A stretch of DNA of 20,354 nucleotides from an uncultured Prevotella sp. (GTDB taxonomy: Bacteria > Bacteroidota > Bacteroidia > Bacteroidales > Bacteroidaceae): the NCBI GenBank assembly GCA_900554545.1, contig USHW01000039.1, forward strand, positions 1 to 20,354, in the 5' to 3' direction. Within the stretch, counting starts at the first letter, position 1. Every line of letters starts with the position of its first letter. The position numbers and the translations under genes are program-made. The notes under the pieces were generated by a model. The model made no database searches. It was not told the DNA's origin and worked only from the letters and a program-made list of their open reading frames with translations. Shown piece by piece: positions 1 through 6,225 of this stretch.

Positions 1-1
1 A

Positions 2-478
2 ACAATACACTTTTGTGCATTATCTCAAAAAAACAAAAAGAGCCGCCTGCCTGCCGTGCTGTATGGAGACACCGATTTGGTGGATGGTGACGGGCGGTTT
101 GTTGCCCGCCGCCGCCTTGCTCCGCCCGAACGGCTTACATGGAGGTCGTTCCGCAGCGGCATGCTGGTGTGCCATCAGGCGTTTTATGCACGTGTTGACA
201 TAGCCCGGCGCACGCCTTACGACCTGCGTTACCGCTTCTCCGCCGACGTGGATTGGTGCATCCGGGTGATGAAAGAGGCTGCACGTATGCGCTTGCCGCT
301 GGCAAACGTCCACGCCACAGTGGCCTGTTACCAGCGTGAGGGGCAGACAACGGAGAATCACCGGGCTTCGCTTCGCGAGCGGTTTGACGTCATGCGGCGG
401 CATTACGGATTGGTTGTTACGCTGGCTATGCACGCCTGGTTCGTGGTAAGGGCAGTGTTGAAGCGCGGCCGCAGCTGA
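2..478 (+). CDS. Family 2 glycosyltransferase, C-terminal part (partial at left edge)
   Basis: The reading frame is open from base 2 to the TGA at 476-478, so the start and the N-terminal nucleotide-sugar-binding half lie outside the window. What remains (about 158 residues) resembles the C-terminal half of GT-A fold family 2 glycosyltransferases of Bacteroidales: a LYGDTDLVD stretch, then a segment around WRSFRSGMLVCHQAFYAR, then FSADVDWCIRVMK, where the Asp/Trp-rich helix is usual for the acceptor side of these enzymes. Such proteins transfer sugars in the cytoplasm during capsule, LPS or exopolysaccharide synthesis; donor and acceptor cannot be told from this fragment. The first internal candidate start (GTG at 56) is not believed, because the frame continues upstream of it and the fold would be incomplete. 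No operon partner is visible downstream: the next gene has its own promoter. Confidence 0.8.
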   Translation, partial: TIHFCALSQKNKKSRLPAVLYGDTDLVDGDGRFVARRRLAPPERLTWRSFRSGMLVCHQAFYARVDIARRTPYDLRYRFSADVDWCIRVMKEAARMRLPLANVHATVACYQREGQTTENHRASLRERFDVMRRHYGLVVTLAMHAWFVVRAVLKRGRS

Positions 479-517
479 CGGCTTTTCGTCCGATTTACGT
501 TTTAATAACAAAAATAA

Positions 518-550
518 TTTGGCTTTTTACTGTTTAATTGCCTATTTTTG
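518..550 (+). promoter_or_regulatory. Bacteroidetes-type promoter for the Cys-rich secreted protein
   Basis: A -33 TTTG (518-521) and a -7 TATTTTTG (543-550) are separated by 21 bp, matching the TTTG / TAnnTTTG pattern of the Bacteroidetes primary sigma factor. The inferred transcript starts near 555-558, giving a 5' leader of only about 38 nt ahead of the ATG at 594. Confidence 0.65.
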
Positions 551-579
551 CTGATGTAAACAATAGCAATTAAAACAGA

Positions 580-593
580 AGAAAGGAGGTGAT
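580..593 (+). promoter_or_regulatory. Exceptionally long Shine-Dalgarno sequence
   Basis: AGAAAGGAGGTGAT lies directly before the ATG at 594. Its first 12 bases (580-591) are the exact complement of CACCTCCTTTCT, which from general knowledge is the 3' tail of Bacteroidetes 16S rRNA. Bacteroidetes genes seldom use Shine-Dalgarno pairing, and no other gene in this window has a site close to this strength. The spacing between GGAGG and the start codon is short (4 nt). Confidence 0.7.
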
Positions 594-956
594 ATGAAGA
601 AGTTTATCGTCAGTTTGACTTTGCTCGGGCTGTTCAGTGCGGGCACTATGGCTTTCGTCAGCCATGACAACGACGAGCCGCCAACGCGCCAAACGGAGCA
701 AAGGCGCGGCCATTGCGGTTGGTATGACAGTCGCGACGGCCATCACCGCCACCACCGCAGGGGCGGATGCTGCGGCGAGAACCGCTGCGATTATGACCGC
801 AGGGACGACAGGTGCTGCAATGAAAGGTATGGATGCGGAGCTTGCCGGTACGACCGTTGTACGGTGGACGGGTGCCATGAGCGCGGCAAGTTGTGTCCCG
901 AGTGCGCTGAATGGTGCGACTACCATAAGGACGACGACGTTTACAAGCGTAAATGA
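594..956 (+). CDS. Small secreted Cys- and His-rich protein of unknown function
   Basis: A 120-residue protein that I do not recognise. Residues 1-20 form a typical signal peptide (Lys-Lys, a hydrophobic stretch, then small residues around AGTMA), so it is probably exported by Sec. The mature part is very polar and holds 13 cysteines at positions 41, 59, 60, 65, 74, 75, 81, 84, 89, 94, 101, 104 and 108, two CC pairs, a CPEC motif and a His/Arg-rich segment around residues 50-56 (HHRHHRR). This composition would suit metal binding or multiple disulfides in the periplasm; that is inference. The gene is monocistronic, with its own promoter (518-550), an unusually strong ribosome binding site (580-593) and a terminator (959-990). 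The start is fixed by the ribosome binding site and the signal peptide. Other frames of the same DNA are also open, but they lack a signal peptide and a start signal. Confidence 0.7.
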   Translation: MKKFIVSLTLLGLFSAGTMAFVSHDNDEPPTRQTEQRRGHCGWYDSRDGHHRHHRRGGCCGENRCDYDRRDDRCCNERYGCGACRYDRCTVDGCHERGKLCPECAEWCDYHKDDDVYKRK

Positions 957-958
957 AC

Positions 959-990
959 AAAAGGAGCTGTCTTTTCGATAGCTCCTTTTT
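959..990 (+). terminator. Rho-independent terminator of the Cys-rich protein gene
   Basis: The stem AAAGGAGCTGTC / GATAGCTCCTTT around the loop TTTTC has one G-U pair and runs into a T5 tract. It starts two bases after the stop codon. Confidence 0.8.
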
Positions 991-1007
991 GTTTGCCCGT
1001 CAGCGGC

Positions 1008-1046
1008 AAAAAAGCAGGCGGCTGTCAGCTCACGCTGGCAGCCGCC
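1008..1046 (-). terminator. Rho-independent terminator of the M23/LysM gene
   Basis: Read on the minus strand, GGCGGCTGCCAGC and GCTGACAGCCGCC pair around the loop GTGA (one mismatch or wobble in 13). After a three-base gap comes a T6 tract. It begins about 25 nt beyond the stop codon of the peptidase gene at 1071. Confidence 0.8.
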
Positions 1047-1070
1047 TTGACAATTTATTGACTTTAACAA

Positions 1071-2015
1071 TTATGAGTATCTTAGGATTTGTCCGGGACG
1101 TATGCGCATCTTGCGGCTTATGTGGTTGAGCTTGCACAGCTTGTCAACCGTAGTTCCGCGTTTCTTCGCGATTGAGCTGAGGGTTTCTCCGCGCTTAACC
1201 TTGTGGTATAGAACGTCTCCTCCTTGTCTTGACGACTTTTTAGAAGCCTTGTTGCCGCTGTTGTTGTCGGCTGAAGCCTCGGCCATGTCGCTTTCATTGT
1301 TTGAACGCTTGTTGGCGAGTATCGACTCGTTTTCGTATGTATCCTTGTGGAACATGTATGTGTCGCTGGTCACATCCTGGTTCCTGAAGTCGAACATCAG
1401 CGCCGGATTGAGTGCCACTCCGCACAGGCGTGTCTCGAAGTGCAGGTGTGAGCCGGTGCTTCGGCCGGTGTTTCCGCCAAGGCCTATCGGGTCTCCGGCC
1501 TTAACGGTCTGGTTTTCCTTTACCAGATGTTTGGACATGTGTCCGTATATTGTCTCCAGTCCGTTGTGGTGGCGTATCACAACGTAGTTTCCATAGCCTC
1601 TTGCTTCGTATTTGACGATGCGCACTTTTCCGCTGAACGCTGCGCGTATTGTGTCGCCGATGTAGACTTTCACGTCGATGCCCTTGTGCATCCGTCCCCA
1701 GCGGCGTCCGAAGTTGGATGTTATCACCCGGCTTGTCGTAGGCATGCAAAAGTCTTTCAGGTTGATGAGGAACGAGTCGGGCAGTTCCGTAGCCTTGTGT
1801 GCGTACCTGTTGTTCCAGTCTTTGTACAGTTGTGCCGAGGGTGAGCCGGCCTGTTCCTTGTCGATGAGCCTGCGAAGCGCGATGGTGTCCACAGCTTTCA
1901 TCTTCTTGTCTATGGGAGCCTGTCGTGCCAGAAGGTCTTGTGCGGAAGCCGTCGCCGCCGTCATGGCAAGAAAGGCAGTAATTGTCAATGTCTTAATAGT
2001 TCTTTTCAAATACAT
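1071..2015 (-). CDS. Secreted M23 family metallopeptidase with C-terminal LysM domain
   Basis: A 314-residue exported peptidoglycan endopeptidase of the LytM/NlpD type. Residues 1-26 are a signal peptide ending in ATASAQ. The M23 domain spans roughly 95-208. Zinc ligands by comparison with LytM are H110 and D114 (in HKGID) and H192, with catalytic H159 (YGHM) and H190 (GSHLHF); all are present, so the domain looks active rather than an EnvC/NlpD-type activator. A Ser/Asn/Lys-rich linker (about 235-266) leads to one LysM module (about 269-313, YHKVKRGETLSSIAKK...) that should bind peptidoglycan glycan strands. The likely role is cleavage of peptide cross-links during wall growth or division in the periplasm. 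The gene is monocistronic: a -7 element lies at 2117-2124 and a terminator at 1008-1046. The start ATG is supported by the signal peptide. Confidence 0.9.
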   Translation of the reverse strand: MYLKRTIKTLTITAFLAMTAATASAQDLLARQAPIDKKMKAVDTIALRRLIDKEQAGSPSAQLYKDWNNRYAHKATELPDSFLINLKDFCMPTTSRVITSNFGRRWGRMHKGIDVKVYIGDTIRAAFSGKVRIVKYEARGYGNYVVIRHHNGLETIYGHMSKHLVKENQTVKAGDPIGLGGNTGRSTGSHLHFETRLCGVALNPALMFDFRNQDVTSDTYMFHKDTYENESILANKRSNNESDMAEASADNNSGNKASKKSSRQGGDVLYHKVKRGETLSSIAKKRGTTVDKLCKLNHISRKMRIRPGQILRYS

Positions 2016-2116
2016 GGTTGAATGTTGTCGATTAAGCTACCGGCTCCGGCAAATGCCGGCACCGAATGGCGGAATGTTTTTCAAAGTTGAAATCCCGCCC
2101 TGTTGTAAAAACGTTG

Positions 2117-2124
2117 CAAAGATA
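2117..2124 (-). promoter_or_regulatory. -7 promoter element of the M23/LysM gene
   Basis: The minus strand reads TATCTTTG followed by CAACG, a good match to TAnnTTTG. It places the transcript start about 95 nt upstream of the start codon at 2015. I cannot identify a convincing TTTG at the -33 position. Confidence 0.5.
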
Positions 2125-2227
2125 CTAAAAATAATTGTACGATGTATTACACGTTAACAACTTTATCGACCTTTTAACATAGGTGGATGTTTGCCCGATG
2201 CGTGGAGGCTGGTGTACGCATGTTTTC

Positions 2228-2337
2228 CGAAAGGTGGCATTTTGCACTGCAAAAGGCCGCATTTCAGCGTGTAAAATGCCATGTTTTGCAAGGTAAAATA
2301 CGGCCTTTTACAATGCGTTGAGAGTCAGTGTGTTACG
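2228..2337 (+). repeat. 22-nt periodic hairpin module, copy 1
   Basis: Four 22-nt units (2228-2249, 2250-2271, 2272-2293, 2294-2315) are followed by a 22-nt tail (2316-2337) that starts CGTTGA and ends GTGTTACG. In this copy complementarity is between alternate units: TGGCATTTT of unit 1 pairs with AAAATGCCA of unit 3, and unit 2 (AAAAGGCCGC) pairs with unit 4 (ACGGCCTTTT, allowing G-U). The rest of the gap 2016-2447 holds the -7 element for the minus gene and a weak -7 element for the plus gene; I see nothing else in it. Confidence 0.8.
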
Positions 2338-2410
2338 CGGAAGGCCGCCGACACGTCAATAAAAGTAAAATTTTTCACTCTTTTACGACGGTCGTTTGCG
2401 GTTTATTTCG

Positions 2411-2418
2411 TAACTTCG
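2411..2418 (+). promoter_or_regulatory. Probable -7 element of the cysteine desulfidase family gene
   Basis: TAACTTCG resembles TAnnTTTG with one mismatch and is followed by CAGC. It lies 30 nt before the ATG at 2448 and 73 nt after the tail of repeat module copy 1. The nearest TTTG (2395-2398) is too close for a standard -33 element, so the call is tentative. Confidence 0.4.
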
Positions 2419-2447
2419 CAGCTTGTAATGAATAATCTTATAAGAAT

Positions 2448-3743
2448 ATGTTGACACTAAAAGAAAGCAAGGCGATTATCTCGTTGATACACAGGCAGGT
2501 GGTTCCGGCCATAGGATGCACGGAGCCTATAGCCGTGGCTTTGTGTGTTGCCAGGGCACGAGAGTTGCTCGGAGGGGAGCCGGAGTCAATCCGCATCCGT
2601 CTGAGCGCCAATATACTGAAGAACGCCATGGGCGTAGGCATACCCGGTACGGGCATGACCGGCCTGCCCATAGCCGTAGCCCTGGGCGCGCTGATAGGGC
2701 GTTCTGAACTCGGACTTGAGGTGCTGCGCGACTGCAACCGCGAAGCCGTGGAACGCGGAAAGCGTTTCATTGCAGGCGGCCGCATCAGCATCGGCCTTGA
2801 AGACAACGCCCCCGACAAACTGTACATAGCCGTTACGGTAAGCGCCGGAGGACATGAGGCCGAGGCGCGCATCGCCACTGAGCACACCAACTTTGTTTAC
2901 CTGCGCCGCGACGGTGATGTAATCGAAGACAAACCGATACATGCCGGGCACGCCGACAACGAGGAGGAAGTGCCGCTTACATTAAGAAAGGTGTACGAGT
3001 TTGCAACCGAGACCGACGTGGCCGACCTGCGCTTCATCCTTGAGGCGCGCGACATGAACGAGGCGGCGGCGGCCGACGGGCTGCGCGAGAACTTCGGCCA
3101 CAGGCTCGGAAAGACCCTGTGCAGCCCCCTCGGGCGCGGAATAATGGGTGAAGGCATCTTCTCTAAAGTGCTCGCCGCCACCAGCTGCGCCTGCGACGCG
3201 CGCATGGCCGGGGCCATGATACCCGTGATGAGCAACAGCGGCAGCGGCAACCAGGGCATCTGCGCCACGATGCCAGTGGCCGTATTCGCCGAGGAAAACC
3301 ATAACACCGAGGAGGAAACCATACGCGCTTTGATAATAAGCAACCTGACGGCCATATACATAAAGCAGCACCTCGGCACGCTGTCGGCGCTCTGCGGATG
3401 CGTGGTGGCCAGCACGGGCAGCAGCTGCGGCATAACATATCTTATGGGAGGAAGCTACGAACAGATAGCATTCTCGGTTAAGAACATGATTGCCAACCTT
3501 ACCGGAATGATTTGCGACGGCGCCAAGCCAAGCTGTGCGCTCAAGCTGACGTCGGGCGTAAGCACCGCCATCCTTAGCGCGATGCTCGCCATGCAGAACA
3601 AACATGTCACATCGGTGGAGGGCATCATCGACGAGGACGTTGACCAGAGCATACGCAACCTGACCGAAATCGGGCGGCGCGGAATGGACGAGACCGACCG
3701 CTACGTGCTCGACATAATGACCCACAAGAGTGTGAAGAACTGA
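2448..3743 (+). CDS. L-cysteine desulfidase / L-serine dehydratase alpha family protein (UPF0597, CyuA/YhaM-like)
   Basis: The 431-residue protein has full family length. The family uses an oxygen-sensitive [4Fe-4S] cluster to eliminate the side chain of L-cysteine (pyruvate, ammonia and sulfide) or L-serine in the cytoplasm. The N-terminal AIGCTEP motif (C24) is diagnostic. Other conserved cysteines are C316 and C318 (LCGC), C327 (SSCG), C356 (MICDGAKP) and C363. C24, C316 and C356 reproduce the spacing that I recall for the cluster ligands of the archaeal cysteine desulfidase (Cys25, Cys282, Cys322), so an intact cluster is likely. Gly-rich loops at 61-72 (GVGIPGTGMTG) and 262-271 (SNSGSGNQG) also fit. 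Cysteine rather than serine as substrate is inference from family studies. It lies 92 bp ahead of the dsbD-like gene, same strand, with no visible terminator between. E. coli homologues are called cyuA/yhaM; I leave the symbol empty because the substrate is not proven. Confidence 0.85.
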   Translation: MLTLKESKAIISLIHRQVVPAIGCTEPIAVALCVARARELLGGEPESIRIRLSANILKNAMGVGIPGTGMTGLPIAVALGALIGRSELGLEVLRDCNREAVERGKRFIAGGRISIGLEDNAPDKLYIAVTVSAGGHEAEARIATEHTNFVYLRRDGDVIEDKPIHAGHADNEEEVPLTLRKVYEFATETDVADLRFILEARDMNEAAAADGLRENFGHRLGKTLCSPLGRGIMGEGIFSKVLAATSCACDARMAGAMIPVMSNSGSGNQGICATMPVAVFAEENHNTEEETIRALIISNLTAIYIKQHLGTLSALCGCVVASTGSSCGITYLMGGSYEQIAFSVKNMIANLTGMICDGAKPSCALKLTSGVSTAILSAMLAMQNKHVTSVEGIIDEDVDQSIRNLTEIGRRGMDETDRYVLDIMTHKSVKN

Positions 3744-3835
3744 CAATCAACAGCTAAGAATTATACATTACAGGGCATATCGGGAATATCCGACACATCA
3801 ATCCATTCAAAAATACCATCAAACAACAAACCATT

Positions 3836-5842
3836 ATGAAGAAACAGATATTCATAACACTGCTTTTCGCGCTGCTTGCCGTGACCGCAGGAGCGCAGAT
3901 GCAAGACCCCGTGCACTTCAGCGTGAGCCAGAAGAAAGTGGCGGAAAACATTGTTGAGGTTGTGTTCAGCGGCAAGATAGATGCCGGATGGCACGTGTAT
4001 TCTACTGGTTTGCCTGCCGAGGGACCCATCTCGGCGACAATCACAACCGAGACCGCCGACGGAGCGAAGGCCGACGGCAAGCTTGGACACAGGGGAAAAG
4101 AGGTCAACCAGTATGACAACATGTTCGGCATGAACCTGCGTTACTTTGAGAACAGCGTCACGTTTGTGCAGAAGTACAAGATTACCGGCAAGACTTACCA
4201 TATCAAGGGCTACCTCGAGTACGGCGCATGCAACGACGAGATGTGCATGCCTCCCACCCAGGTGGAGTTCGACTTCAAGGGAGAAGGCCCGGCAGACGCG
4301 CCCCAGGAGGCGGTAGCAGAGGAGAAACCGGCGGCTGACTCCGTTGCTGTGCCCGATTCGGCTAAGACTGACAGCGTGGCAGATGCAAGCCTTTTGAAGG
4401 TTGACGAGGATGCGCTTTGGACGCCGGTCATCAGCGAGTTGCAGGCATTTAACGGCCCGCAGAGCACTGGCGACCATTCGTGGCTGTACATATTCTTCAT
4501 GGGTTTCGTGGGCGGACTTGTAGCCTTGTTCACTCCCTGCGTATGGCCTATCATCCCGATGACGGTCAGCTTCTTCCTCAAACGTGGCAAGGACAGGCGC
4601 AAGGGCGTGCGTGACGCCATTACGTATGGTGTCTCCATTGTGGTGATTTACCTCGTCTTAGGACTTGCAATAACGGCACTGCTGGGTGCGAGCGCGCTCA
4701 ATGCGCTGTCAACCAACGCCGTGTTCAACATCTTCTTCTGCCTGCTTTTGGTAGTGTTCGCCCTGTCTTTCTTTGGATGGTTCGAGATAATGCTGCCGTC
4801 TTCATGGACAAACAAGGTTGACAGCAAGGCTTCTTCAACGAGCGGAATGCTCAGCATATTCCTCATGGCGTTCACGTTGACGCTCGTGTCGTTCTCGTGC
4901 ACAGGTCCTATTATCGGCTTCCTGCTTGTCGAGGTGAGCACGTCGGGCAGCATTGCCGGTCCCGCCGTGGGCATGGCCGGCTTCGCAATAGCCCTTGCTT
5001 TGCCGTTCACGCTGTTCGCCCTGTTCCCCACCTGGCTGAAGCAGGCGCCCAAGTCAGGCAGCTGGATGAATACCATCAAGGTGACGCTCGGCTTCATCGA
5101 GCTGGCCTTCGCTCTCAAGTTCTTCTCCGTGGCCGACCTTGCTTACGGATGGGGGCTGCTTGACCGCGAAGTGTTCCTCTCTCTCTGGATTGTCATCTTC
5201 GGCCTGCTCGGCCTTTACCTCATCGGCAAACTCAAGTTCCGCAGCGACGGCGAAGACAACCGTGCGATGCCCGTACCGTGCATAATGCTGGGCATAGTGT
5301 CGCTGGCTTTCACCGTTTACATGATACCCGGACTGTGGGGTGCGCCCTGCAAGGCCGTCAGCGCCTTTGCTCCGCCTATGAACACGCAGGACTTCAACCT
5401 GTATCATAACGAGGTGCATCCGCGCTTTACAAGCTATGAAGAGGGTATGGCGGCGGCCAAGGCGGAAGGAAAGCCTGTGCTGATTGACTTCACCGGCTTC
5501 GGCTGCGTCAACTGCCGAAAGATGGAAGCGGCTGTATGGACTGATCCGCAGGTGGCCGACAAGCTGACGAAAGACTACGTGCTCATATCACTTTACGTTG
5601 ACGACAAACAGCCGTTGGCCGAGCCGATAGAGATTGTCGAGAACGGAAAGAAGCGCACGCTGCGCACTGTCGGCGACAAGTGGAGCTACCTGCAGCGCAG
5701 CAAGTTCGGTGCCAACGCGCAGCCGTTCTATGTCATCCTCGACAACGAGGGCAAGCCCCTTGCCGGCTCTTACAGCTATGACGAGGACATATCGAAGTAC
5801 ACCGAGTTCCTTAACAAAGGCTTGCAGAACTACAGCAAGTAG
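3836..5842 (+). CDS. dsbD: Thiol:disulfide interchange protein DsbD
   Basis: The 668-residue protein has the three-part DsbD architecture. Residues 1-20 are a signal peptide (ending AGAQ). The periplasmic alpha domain (about 22-148) has the redox pair C132/C137 in ACNDEMCMPP. A Pro/Ala/Asp-rich linker (150-190) precedes the CcdA-like membrane domain (about 214-505, about eight hydrophobic segments) with its redox cysteines C235 (FTPCVWP) and C355 (SFSCTGP). The C-terminal thioredoxin-like gamma domain (about 530-668) has CVNC at C557/C560 and the cis-proline at P630 (AQPFYV). Every functional cysteine is present. The protein passes electrons from cytoplasmic thioredoxin to periplasmic substrates such as disulfide isomerases, cytochrome c maturation factors and peroxidases. 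It may be co-transcribed with the cysteine desulfidase family gene. No classical terminator follows; the first hairpin of repeat module copy 2 (5879-5913, ending in TTTT) could serve as one. Confidence 0.93.
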   Translation: MKKQIFITLLFALLAVTAGAQMQDPVHFSVSQKKVAENIVEVVFSGKIDAGWHVYSTGLPAEGPISATITTETADGAKADGKLGHRGKEVNQYDNMFGMNLRYFENSVTFVQKYKITGKTYHIKGYLEYGACNDEMCMPPTQVEFDFKGEGPADAPQEAVAEEKPAADSVAVPDSAKTDSVADASLLKVDEDALWTPVISELQAFNGPQSTGDHSWLYIFFMGFVGGLVALFTPCVWPIIPMTVSFFLKRGKDRRKGVRDAITYGVSIVVIYLVLGLAITALLGASALNALSTNAVFNIFFCLLLVVFALSFFGWFEIMLPSSWTNKVDSKASSTSGMLSIFLMAFTLTLVSFSCTGPIIGFLLVEVSTSGSIAGPAVGMAGFAIALALPFTLFALFPTWLKQAPKSGSWMNTIKVTLGFIELAFALKFFSVADLAYGWGLLDREVFLSLWIVIFGLLGLYLIGKLKFRSDGEDNRAMPVPCIMLGIVSLAFTVYMIPGLWGAPCKAVSAFAPPMNTQDFNLYHNEVHPRFTSYEEGMAAAKAEGKPVLIDFTGFGCVNCRKMEAAVWTDPQVADKLTKDYVLISLYVDDKQPLAEPIEIVENGKKRTLRTVGDKWSYLQRSKFGANAQPFYVILDNEGKPLAGSYSYDEDISKYTEFLNKGLQNYSK

Positions 5843-5876
5843 CCTTTTATAGACTGTCACGATACGGACGGTTTTT

Positions 5877-5987
5877 CCAAAGGTGGCCTTTCGCATTGCG
5901 AAAGGCCACCTTTTACGTTTCAAAAGGCCGTCTTTTGGAGGCTAAAAGACGGCCTTTTGCAAATACGTTGATTGTCAATGTGTTACG
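5877..5987 (+). repeat. 22-nt periodic hairpin module, copy 2
   Basis: Units lie at 5877-5898, 5899-5920, 5921-5942 and 5943-5964; after one extra base the tail is at 5966-5987 (starts CGTTGA, ends GTGTTACG). Units 1 and 2 form a perfect 16-bp stem (AAAGGTGGCCTTTCGC, loop ATT, then its exact complement at 5898-5913). Units 3 and 4 form a second perfect 16-bp stem around the loop GGAGGC, with a different core (GGCCGTC). It lies between dsbD (plus) and the helicase gene (minus). Confidence 0.85.
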
Positions 5988-6121
5988 TTTATGCTGCCGT
6001 AAGCCGTGCAGACGGTGCCTGAACGCAGCGTTTACGGCTGCTTGAAAGGATATGCTTGATGTCGTCTGTTTGACTTAAATCAATAAAACAGGGGTGTAAA
6101 ATGAAAAAATGCTAACTTTTT

Positions 6122-6152
6122 GTTGTGATTTCTGACAAAACCATTACCTTTG
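6122..6152 (+). promoter_or_regulatory. Promoter of an orphan small transcript
   Basis: GTTG (6122-6125) and TACCTTTG (6145-6152) are 19 bp apart, a good match to the Bacteroidetes promoter pattern. No plus-strand gene follows; a terminator lies 44 nt further on. Confidence 0.65.
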
Positions 6153-6156
6153 CAAC

Positions 6157-6222
6157 GTGTTTTTCATAGTATTAGATTTAAGGTTAACAATGGATGGGGG
6201 CTCAGCGGAGTCCTCTTTTTTT
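6157..6222 (+). ncRNA. Candidate small RNA of about 66 nt, promoter to terminator
   Basis: A strong promoter (6122-6152) is followed by about 40 nt of AT-rich sequence containing AGTATTAGATTTAAGGTTAA, and then by a hairpin GGGGGCTC (6196-6203), loop AGCG, GAGTCCTC (6208-6215, with two G-U pairs) and a T7 tract (6216-6222). The T tract is on the plus strand only, so the hairpin serves plus-strand transcription. Transcription would stop three bases before the stop codon of the convergent helicase gene. There is no open reading frame worth calling. I have the impression, from memory and unverified, that the AT-rich string recurs before terminators in other Bacteroidales, so this may be a member of a family of short leader or terminated transcripts. 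The 5' end is estimated from the promoter. Confidence 0.5.
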
Positions 6223-6225
6223 GTT

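Noticed and set aside
637..1070. Alternative frames over the Cys-rich gene: an Ala/Thr-rich plus-strand frame (637-981) and an Ala/Val-rich minus-strand frame (570-1070)
   Set aside because: The frame at 594-956 has the strong ribosome binding site, signal peptide and well-placed terminator. The others are compositional shadows of its GC-rich repeats, and the minus-strand frame runs across both terminators.
2982..3746. A 254-codon minus-strand frame opposite the cysteine desulfidase family gene
   Set aside because: Its composition (His- and Ala-rich) is typical of a shadow frame, and the plus-strand protein is full-length and conserved.
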